NCBI RefSeq assembly: GCF_001662875.1
Contig: NZ_JPVZ01000003.1
Span: 248,001-312,000, forward strand
DNA length: 64,000 nt
Direction: 5' to 3'
DNA from: Thalassospira tepidiphila MCCC 1A03514
GTDB lineage: Bacteria > Pseudomonadota > Alphaproteobacteria > Rhodospirillales > Thalassospiraceae
Positions 27,490 through 36,000 of this stretch are shown in pieces. Every line of letters begins with the position of its first letter. Positions within the stretch are counted from its first letter, which is position 1. The notes beneath the pieces are model-generated. The model did not search any database. It saw only the letters and a list, made by a program, of their open reading frames with translations, and had not been told where the DNA came from. Made by a program: the position numbers and the translations under genes.

Positions 27490-30400
27490 CTATGCAATAA
27501 GTTTGGCGAGGTATTCGACCGGATGCTGCGGCTTCACACCTTCATAGCGATCCACCTGACAGCGGCAGGAATAGCCGGTCACCAGCATGTTCTCAAGCCC
27601 CGTCGCATCGACCTTCTTTTTCCAGCTCAGATCATACAACGCGCGCGAGGTTTCCTGGTGGCGGGTTTCGTGGCCATAGACACCGGCCATGCCGCAGCAG
27701 CCGGTTTTTTCCGTGGAGAGCTTTAGGCCGAATGCGTCAAAGATTTTCTGCCATTTGACACCAACATCTGGGATGGACGTCTTTTCCGTGCAATGGGGGA
27801 ACAGGCTTGCCGGGGTTTCCGTGGTGCCCATGTTAACGCTGTTATCAAGTTTGGGCGGGGTCAGGCGGCCGTGTTCGATCTCGCCCGCCAGCCACTCATG
27901 GAACAGATGCACGCGATAATCCGGGCGGTTGCTTAGTCGCTGGGCGTATTCCTGCCGGTAGGTCAGGGCGACACTGGCCTCGATCCCGATCATGGGAATG
28001 CCGGATTTGGCGATTTTACCGAGCACAATGTCATTTTGCTGGGCCTGATAATCAAAGCGTTTGAGGAACCCCTTCACATGCATCGCCTTGCCATTCGGGC
28101 GATAGGGCGGCACGAACACGCGATATCCAAGGCGATGCAACAGGTCGACATGGGCCAGCACCACATGGGTATCGTAATGCGTGGTAAAGCAATCCTGCAC
28201 AAGGATCACCGACTTGGCCTTTGCGTCCGCACTTAGGGCTTCAAGCTCCGCCTGCTTGAACTTGCCAATGCCGCGTGCGCGCAAGGCCGATTTAAGGCTC
28301 TGGCCGTGCAGTTTCGGCAGATCTGTCAGGCCGATGAAGCGTTTGAAGATCCATGGCATCGGCGGGATGGATTGCAGCGCGTTAAATAGCCCCGGCGCCT
28401 TTGCCAGAAAGGGTGCCATGTTTTCCAGTGACGCAATCACATGGTCCTTGATCGGGCGTTTATAGCGCGTGTGATAGGTCTCGAGGAACCGGGATTTCAT
28501 TTCCGGGATGTCGACCTTGACCGGGCATTGCCCCGCGCACGCCTTGCATGACAGGCAGCCGGCCATCGCCTCATAGACGTCATGGGAAAAATCCCGGCCA
28601 TTAATGACGGCCAAGTCCTTGTTCATCGGATCGGTGCCAACAGAAAGCTGGCGGATCCATTCGCGGATCATCCCGGCCCGGCCCTTGGGCGAATGCACAC
28701 GTGATCGCGTGACCTTATAGGACGGGCACATGGCATCCATCAGATCCCAGTTAAAGCACGCCCCGTTGCCGTTACACCGCGTCGCGTTCAGGTATTCATC
28801 GCGCAAAGCATCCTCGATCTGGCGGTCAAACTGGCCGCGCATCGGGGCTTCGTCAATCGCCGTGATCGGTGTGTTTTTGGAATAGGGCGAGGCGATCTTG
28901 CCGGGGTTAAGCTGCCCTTCCGGATCGAACGCCTCCTTGATGCGACGCAGAACATCATAAAGCTCCGGTCCGAAATAAACGGGGGAGTATTCGCCCCGGA
29001 ATCCCTTGCCATGCTCGCCCCAGATCAGACCGTTATAGCGTTTGGTAAGCTCTGCCATTGCGTCGGAAACGCGCCGGATGCGGGCTTCGTCTTCCTCGTC
29101 CATCATGTCAAGCAGCGGGCGGACATGCAGGCACCCGACATCGACATGGCCAAACATGCCGTAATCAAGCCCCTCGGCATCCAGCAGTGCTCTGAATTCG
29201 GCAATGAAATCGGCAAGGTTTTCCGGCGGCACGGCCGTATCTTCGACAAACGGCGTGGCGCGGCGTTTGCCCTCAAGATTGCCGAGCAAGCCCACCGATT
29301 TCGCCCGGATCGACCAGATGGCAGCGATCTGCCCCGGATCGGTCGCCTGCACAAAGCCGATGGGGGCAAAGTCTTCAGCCGGGTTGGCATCAAGGTAGGA
29401 TTTAAGCTCCGCCTGTTTGGCGGCAACCTCGGCCTCGCTCTCGCCAACGAACTCGACGACGTTAAAGCCCCGTGTCGGCGTGTTGCTGTTTTCCGTGCCG
29501 AGAAGCTTGCCCAGCATGTGCCAGCTTTCATCCTGCTCGGCCAGTTTCATGACCTTGTCATCGATGCTTTCAATCGCCACCGGGTCAAACTGCACCAGTG
29601 CCTTCACATGCCGCAGCGCACTATCAAAGCTGTCATAGCGCACCACCGTGACGGCCTTGTGTTTGGGCAGCGGAATGACGCGGAAGGTAATTTCCTTGAC
29701 CATGCCAAGGCTGCCCTCGGCCCCGGCAATCAGGAACGACAGGTTCATGTCCCCGGTGTCAGATACCGCTTCCTTAAGGTTATAGCCCGTCAGCCCCCGG
29801 TTCATTTCCGGGAAGGTCGATTTGATCTGATCGCGCCTTGGGGCGATTTCGTCATGGACCTTTTTATAAAGCTGCCCAACCCGGTCGGCGCGTTCCATGG
29901 TGTCTTTGGCCTCGGCTGCTGTCATGGCGCGGGTATTGAAATCCGTGCCATCGATCAGGACCGTGGTCATGTCATGGATGTAATGGCTGGTCTTGCCATA
30001 AATCCGCGATCCCTTGCCGGAGCTATCTGATCCGATCATGCCGCCCACCGTGGCGCGGCTTGCGGTCGACACCGCCGGCGGGAAGAAATAGCCATAAGGT
30101 TTCAGCCAGGCATTCAACTGATCCAGCACCACACCGGGCTCGACATGGACAAGCCCGCGCTCCGCATCAAAGCCAAGGATATTATTCAGGTGTTTGGAGG
30201 TATCAAGAATGATGGTGTTGTTCAGCGACTGGCCATTGGTACCCGTGCCACCCCCGCGCGGGGTGATTTTGACCTCGGAAAATTTCTCACGCCCCGCAAG
30301 CTCCATCACCACATTGATGTCACCCCGCGTCTTGGGCTGCAGCACGGCGGTCGGCATCACTTGATACACGCTGTTGTCGGTGGCATTGATCAGGCGGGTC

Positions 30401-30597
30401 GGGAAATCGGCATGGATTTCACCAGCAAACTTGCCCTCGGCCTCCAGCGTTTTGAGGAACCCCAGCGTCAAACTGTCCAGCGACCGATCCGGGGTGAGTG
30501 CTGGCAGCTTTTTGATCACGCTTTTGTTCGAAGCGTTGGTAGCCGGATTGGTGGCCGGATTGGTAACCGGGGTGGCAGCCGGGGCAGGGACGGACAT
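27490..30597 (-). CDS. FAD-linked oxidase / Fe-S protein, YdiJ-type D-2-hydroxyglutarate dehydrogenase
   Basis: 1035 residues. The N-terminal FAD-binding PCMH domain has the flavin loop TPRGGGTGTNGQSLN and VEPGVVLDQLNAWLKPYG. A vanillyl-alcohol-oxidase-type C domain (to about 600) follows, with GMFGHVDVGCLHVRP and WGEHGKGFRGE. Next come a cysteine region (NGNGACFNWDLMDAMCPS), a 4Fe-4S motif CLSCKACAGQCPVKVDIP, and two CCG-like segments of GlpC/HdrB type ending GCCGMAGVYGHE and GYSCRCQVDRYE. The N-terminus has an unusual ATNPATNPATN repeat. It should oxidise D-2-hydroxyglutarate or a similar 2-hydroxyacid to the respiratory chain. Confidence 0.86.
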   Translation of the reverse strand: MSVPAPAATPVTNPATNPATNASNKSVIKKLPALTPDRSLDSLTLGFLKTLEAEGKFAGEIHADFPTRLINATDNSVYQVMPTAVLQPKTRGDINVVMELAGREKFSEVKITPRGGGTGTNGQSLNNTIILDTSKHLNNILGFDAERGLVHVEPGVVLDQLNAWLKPYGYFFPPAVSTASRATVGGMIGSDSSGKGSRIYGKTSHYIHDMTTVLIDGTDFNTRAMTAAEAKDTMERADRVGQLYKKVHDEIAPRRDQIKSTFPEMNRGLTGYNLKEAVSDTGDMNLSFLIAGAEGSLGMVKEITFRVIPLPKHKAVTVVRYDSFDSALRHVKALVQFDPVAIESIDDKVMKLAEQDESWHMLGKLLGTENSNTPTRGFNVVEFVGESEAEVAAKQAELKSYLDANPAEDFAPIGFVQATDPGQIAAIWSIRAKSVGLLGNLEGKRRATPFVEDTAVPPENLADFIAEFRALLDAEGLDYGMFGHVDVGCLHVRPLLDMMDEEDEARIRRVSDAMAELTKRYNGLIWGEHGKGFRGEYSPVYFGPELYDVLRRIKEAFDPEGQLNPGKIASPYSKNTPITAIDEAPMRGQFDRQIEDALRDEYLNATRCNGNGACFNWDLMDAMCPSYKVTRSRVHSPKGRAGMIREWIRQLSVGTDPMNKDLAVINGRDFSHDVYEAMAGCLSCKACAGQCPVKVDIPEMKSRFLETYHTRYKRPIKDHVIASLENMAPFLAKAPGLFNALQSIPPMPWIFKRFIGLTDLPKLHGQSLKSALRARGIGKFKQAELEALSADAKAKSVILVQDCFTTHYDTHVVLAHVDLLHRLGYRVFVPPYRPNGKAMHVKGFLKRFDYQAQQNDIVLGKIAKSGIPMIGIEASVALTYRQEYAQRLSNRPDYRVHLFHEWLAGEIEHGRLTPPKLDNSVNMGTTETPASLFPHCTEKTSIPDVGVKWQKIFDAFGLKLSTEKTGCCGMAGVYGHETRHQETSRALYDLSWKKKVDATGLENMLVTGYSCRCQVDRYEGVKPQHPVEYLAKLIA

Positions 30598-31244
30598 CAG
30601 GCTCTCTCAATACTCGTATGATAATATCATATGCTTTTATCGGTTTTTTTCCGGTGCGGGCCGGCGCCCCGATCTGGCATGCAAACCCATTTGACCTGAT
30701 CGCGATTGAATAGACAAATCGAAAATTCCGAAAGATTATTCAAAATAAGTGAATAATCAAAGCGCCGGGCAAGGTGCTCAGAACCGCCGGTCAAAATGCA
30801 CCGCGATGGCGCATTTTCAATCCTCATACAATTGCCTTCAGATCTGAAACCCAGCCCCGATTATCTTGCAAGAGGCGCGGTAGTTTGGGCGGGTGGAAAG
30901 AGGGGCCGTTTTGTTGTTTTTCCCGCTGTCTCCTCTCTCCGGTTGTTTCTTTTGCCCACTCAAGTCTTCACGCTTAAGTGGGGGATCAGTTGACGAACGG
31001 TGGTCACAAAACATTCAATGGGATTACCTCGTTGGAGTAGGTTTTACCCGTAGAGTATAGCTAACAGAAACCTATGGTTATTGTTGGCGTCTTCTTTATT
31101 AATCGATTTCAACTTTCTGTGACGCTCGTCACTTTCGATTTCTGCATTTTGTCTTAGCGAAGAAAAAATGACGCACAGTCATTTAAATCAGAAAAATCTG
31201 ATGTTGCCGTTCATTTTTTGATCTGAGTGCAATCGCTAAGTACG
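30598..31244. other. Long intergenic region before the two-partner secretion operon
   Basis: About 650 bases, AT-rich in its right half, between divergent operons. I see no gene. A perfect inverted repeat ATCAGA-AAAA-TCTGAT at 31187-31202 lies about 45 bases before the tpsB start and could bind a regulator. Small frames in 30770-30990 lack ribosome sites. The promoter of the TPS operon must lie here, but no clear -35/-10 pair stands out. Confidence 0.4.
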
Positions 31245-33044
31245 ATGAAGTCAAACGCCGTTAAATGTGGTCGGCAGACCGAACAGCCAATCCGCAAGTT
31301 TAATCGGATTAACTCTTCCGCGCGTCGATATTTTGTTCGTTGCTGCATATGGGGAGGGGGGCTGCTCTTTGCTTGCATGTCTTTTACTACGGCGCAGGCC
31401 CAAACACCATCTCAGCGTGATGAAATCATTCGCCAGCAAGACCAGATTTTGCGGCAGCAACAGGAACAGTTCCGGTCTGAGGATCCGTTGATTCCCCGTC
31501 AGTTACCTCCCGGATATGAAAAGCCGGTTCTTCCCGATATCCCTGATAGCGAAGAGAATGCACCGTGTTTCGATTTACAACATATCGAAATTGAAGGTTG
31601 GGACACAGACCTTCGACCATTGGTATCTAGATTTGAAAAGACATGTATTCGTAAATCCGACATCGACAAAATAATTGAAATTCTGACGGATTATTTTGTT
31701 GAACATGGTTTTGTGACGACAAGAGCTTATGTTCCGGCGCAGGATCTTGGTTCTGGTATTCTTAAGCTGATCGTGATTGAGGGAACGGTTGAGGATATAT
31801 CTCCATCCGCAAGCGAGGCCTTAACACGCGGACAAATGCTTTCTGCTTTCCCAGGTTTGCAGGGAAAGCGTCTTAATCTTCGGGACTTTGAACAGGGACT
31901 GGACCAGATCAACCGACTGCCGAATTCTAATGCAACGGTAGAATTTGAGCCTGGTTCAGAGCAGGGGAAATCCGTCGCTGTTATCAGTAATCAGGTCGGT
32001 AAAAGCTGGCGAGCCAGCGCAGGGCTTAATAACTCCGGCAGCGAAGCTACTGGTGAATTACAGCAATCCTACGGTGGGGAAACCTATAACTGGTTTGGAA
32101 TAAATGATCTGATCAGCCTGTCTTACGGTCAGGATACCGAACCCGCATCCACCCTTAAAGCCAGCAGAAGCAAGAGCGTATCTTTGTCCGTTCCGTATGG
32201 ATATTGGTTGTTGTCGTTGTCTGCCAATCAATTTGACTACCGAAACCAGATAGAAGGATCGGTTCAGGATTTTAAGAGCTCAGGCAGGTCAACCACATGG
32301 CGCGCGGATGTTGATCGCGTGCTGCATCGAGACCAAACAAGTAAAACCACGCTTTTTTCCTCTTTCACTTACAAAAAAACGAAAAACTATATTGAGGATG
32401 TGCTGCTCGAAGTTAGTAGTCGTCGTCTGACCATTCTTGGACTCAACGTCAATCATAGTCGCCGTTTTGGGAAAGGTTTGGTTTCTGCGTCGGTTGGTTA
32501 TGAGGCGGGGCTCAAGGTTCTTGGCGCAAAGGAAGATGATCACAGGGGTATTGACGAACCTGAAGCCCAGTTCGAGAAATACACCGCTGACCTCACTGTC
32601 ATTCAGAATTTTGACGTTCTGGATACGCCCTTGAGCGTGACAACCGGTGCCCGCGGTCAGTGGAGCCCGGATACCCTTTATGGCACGGAACGCATCTCTG
32701 TCGGAAGTCTCAGTACGGTTCGAGGTTTCAAGGAAAGTTCAATCAGCGGAGATATCGGCGGTTTTATTCGCAATGAGATCGCGGTTCGTATTCCGGTTAC
32801 CCAGCCCGAAGTCTCCCGAGTGGCTAGCGAAATCCAGCCTTTTGTCGGGTTTGATTATGGTGTGATTTCCCAAGATGTTTCGGAACCCCTCGAAGGTGGC
32901 CGGCTGTCGGGCTGGTCGACAGGTTTTAAAATTCGTGGACCCAACCTCAATCTCTCCCTGACATATGCCCAAGCGATTGATGCACCTTCATTCGTCAATC
33001 ATCGCAATTCCGAAGTTTATTTTTCCGCCACTGTGGCGTTTTAA
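31245..33044 (+). CDS. Two-partner secretion outer-membrane transporter TpsB (FhaC/ShlB/CdiB family)
   Basis: 599 residues from ATG 31245 (a GTG 6 codons upstream is also open). The N-terminus is long and basic, with a hydrophobic signal around residues 33-52 (GGGLLFACMSFTTAQAQ), then a Gln-rich helix (EIIRQQDQILRQQQEQF) typical of the H1 plug helix. POTRA 1 (CFDLQHIEIEGWD) and POTRA 2 (to about 260) follow, then a 16-strand barrel with the lid-lock motif VRGF (STVRGFKESS) and a terminal aromatic (SATVAF). It exports the TpsA encoded 16 bases downstream. Confidence 0.9.
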   Translation: MKSNAVKCGRQTEQPIRKFNRINSSARRYFVRCCIWGGGLLFACMSFTTAQAQTPSQRDEIIRQQDQILRQQQEQFRSEDPLIPRQLPPGYEKPVLPDIPDSEENAPCFDLQHIEIEGWDTDLRPLVSRFEKTCIRKSDIDKIIEILTDYFVEHGFVTTRAYVPAQDLGSGILKLIVIEGTVEDISPSASEALTRGQMLSAFPGLQGKRLNLRDFEQGLDQINRLPNSNATVEFEPGSEQGKSVAVISNQVGKSWRASAGLNNSGSEATGELQQSYGGETYNWFGINDLISLSYGQDTEPASTLKASRSKSVSLSVPYGYWLLSLSANQFDYRNQIEGSVQDFKSSGRSTTWRADVDRVLHRDQTSKTTLFSSFTYKKTKNYIEDVLLEVSSRRLTILGLNVNHSRRFGKGLVSASVGYEAGLKVLGAKEDDHRGIDEPEAQFEKYTADLTVIQNFDVLDTPLSVTTGARGQWSPDTLYGTERISVGSLSTVRGFKESSISGDIGGFIRNEIAVRIPVTQPEVSRVASEIQPFVGFDYGVISQDVSEPLEGGRLSGWSTGFKIRGPNLNLSLTYAQAIDAPSFVNHRNSEVYFSATVAF

Positions 33045-33060
33045 GGGGGGGGCTGGGAAC

Positions 33061-36000
33061 ATGCTCAAGTCGTTTGCTACACAAATTCTCAGCGTAACAC
33101 TTAGTGCTGTCATTGTTGTCCAGCCGGTAATGGCGCAGGTTGTTGTGGATAATCAGGCTGCAGCAAACAATCAGGCCTCCCTTGATGCGGCACGTAATGG
33201 TGTGCCGATTGTAAACATTGCCAATCCGAATGGCGCTGGCATTTCGCATAACAAGTTTAAGGATTTCAACGTTGGCGTTGAAGGTCTTATCCTGAATAAC
33301 AGCAGGAGTGTCGGACAATCCCAACTGGGTGGCGTGATCGCGGGGAATGCAAATCTGACGTCAGGTTCTGCGCGACTGATCCTGAACGAGGTCACGGGTG
33401 CAAGCCGGTCCAATCTGCTTGGCTATCAGGAGATTTTTGGACAAAGTGCTGAATATGTTCTGGCCAACCCCAATGGCATAACCTGTAACGGGTGCGGGTT
33501 CATCAATACTCCGCGGGCAACATTCAGCACAGGTCTTCCGCAGTTCGATAGCAGTGGTGACTTTCTGGGGGTGGATGTTGATACTGGCGATATTCTGATC
33601 GACGGGGCGGGTCTCAACGCCGCAAACGTTCCTTATTTCGACATCATCAGCCGTACCGCCAAAATCAATGCAGATCTGCATGCGAGAGATCTGTCCGTAA
33701 TCACAGGACGGAATACGGTAAATTATGCTTCTCGTGAGGCCGTTGCGAAATCAGATATCCCTGAAAAGCCAAGTATTTCGATCGATTCAAGTTTACTTGG
33801 CGGCATGTATGCCAATCGTATTCGGCTGGTCGGTACGGAACAGGGCGTGGGGGTTAAGGTTGCGGGTGATCTTGCTGCGTCAAGCGGCGAATTGACGATA
33901 TCCGCTGATGGCAAGATCAGCGTCAATAACTTGACTTCGGCACAAAATATCTCAGTCGCGTCCGCTGCGGACAGCGTTACGGTAACAGGAACCGTTCAGG
34001 CATCGCAAACTACCCAGATCAAGGCCGATAACGCAATTGAAGTGCAGAGCGAAGCTTCTGTAAGTGGAGATCACTTGCAGATCGAAGCGGCGCGGCTTGA
34101 AAATCAGGGCAAGATCAAGGGCGGTCAGCAAACTAATATTGAGACCAGCCATATCGAAAATACCGGGACAATCATCGGAAATGGTGGTGTCTCTGTTGTT
34201 TCGGACACACTCAATAATCTTGGTTCCGGTCTTATCAAGTCTGATGCCGACATCATTATTCAAACTGATTTGACGAATGAGGGGGGGCTTGAAGCCGAAG
34301 GAAAACTCGATGTTGCCAGCACGAACAATCTTGTCGTTGGGGGGAGACTTGTTGGCGGTGGCGGGCTGCGGTTAAGTGCGGCAAATGATCTGACGGTCGA
34401 TAGTGAAGAGGTTTACTCAGCCGGACCTGCGGAGCTGACTGTTGGTGGTCAGTTAATAAATAATGGCAAGCTTTCTATTGCCGGTGATCTTGGTGGAACA
34501 ATTAAAACCCTGATCAATAATGGCGAGATTCAGGTTTCTGAAAATCTGGCCCTGAGCGTCACCTCAGACTTCGAAAACCGAGATATTGTTTTTGCAGCAG
34601 GTGATTTGTCATTTTTGGTCGGTGACACGCTGTTTAATAACCAAGGAACCCTGATTGCCGGTGGCGATATCGAGCTGGTTGGCATTGATGATGGAAACAT
34701 GGCGTTGCTTGACAATGCCTCTGCCACGATTGAAAGCCTCGAAGGCGATATTCGGATCAAGACCGATGAGTTGCTTAATCGTAAAGTTGCTTTTTCAACA
34801 TCGAGCCAGCGAACGTTTCAACAGCGTTATGCGGCCAATCAAACGACGCATCCGGGGTGTAATACAGTTCCTGGTGCTGGAATAAGCCCCGAAGGATGCG
34901 CCTATTTCCCTGGAAGCGGTGTTGCTCATGTCCCTCATCCATGGAAAAGCAATTATACCAGCTACTACTCTACTGAAAGTAGTTCAAACGGTATTTTGGT
35001 AGAGGTTTATCAGGACGTTGTTAGTCAGGATTCTTCTGAGTCTGTTATTTCATCTGGCCGCGATCTATTCGTCACGGGCGGAACGATAAGCAACGACAAG
35101 AGCCAGATCCAAGCAGGTCGGGATATTGAGCTTACCGGCACGTCTCTTGCTAATGTTGGCGCGCAAATTACAAGAAGGCTTTACCATACAGCTTCGGCAT
35201 CTAATGGCTTCACGAGATGCTATGGCGGTCCGTGCAAGTGGTTCGAGTTTACCAATGCGCGTAAACTTGTTGAATCAGACATCATCGACAGTCATGAAGC
35301 TCAAATCGTTGCGGGCGGAACGTTCAGTGGCTCGTTTACCGGACAGGTAAATAACACCACAATCGTTCAGGGGGCGGTCAGTCTGCCATCGGACGGCATT
35401 TCCTATGTCGATGAATTGGTCAATTCAATACCCGACCCGGCAAATATTCCTGTTACGACTGTACCGAACGGTGGTGTTTATGTGCCCCCGACACCGGGTC
35501 TTTTTACAGAAGCGCCCGAAGACCGAAACTATGTGTATGAAACGCGATTTGAACACACCGATTTCGGTACATTCTATGGGTCTGATTATTTCTTTGATCA
35601 GATTGGCTTTGACCAATCAGTCGTTGAGGATCTGCCAAAACGACTTGGTGACGCGTTCTTCGACACACGCCTGGTCCGCGAGCAAGTTATTGCGCAAACC
35701 GGTCAGCGTTTCCTCAATAGTACAGAAAATGATGCCGCCCAAATGCGTCAACTTATCGAGGCCGCGGCAGCCCAGAAACAGGGGCTTGGCCTGAGCGTTG
35801 GCACGGCGCTGTCTGCCGATCAGATTGCGGCCCTGACCGAGAGCATCGTCTGGTATGTTGAAGAAGAGGTGAACGGACAGACAGTCCTTGTGCCCAAGCT
35901 TTATCTGGCGGGAGGCGACAAGGCAGATATAACAGCGGAAGGCGCAATTATTGCGGCCGCCGACGTCAGTATTCTAGCTGATTCAATTGCCAATTCCGGG

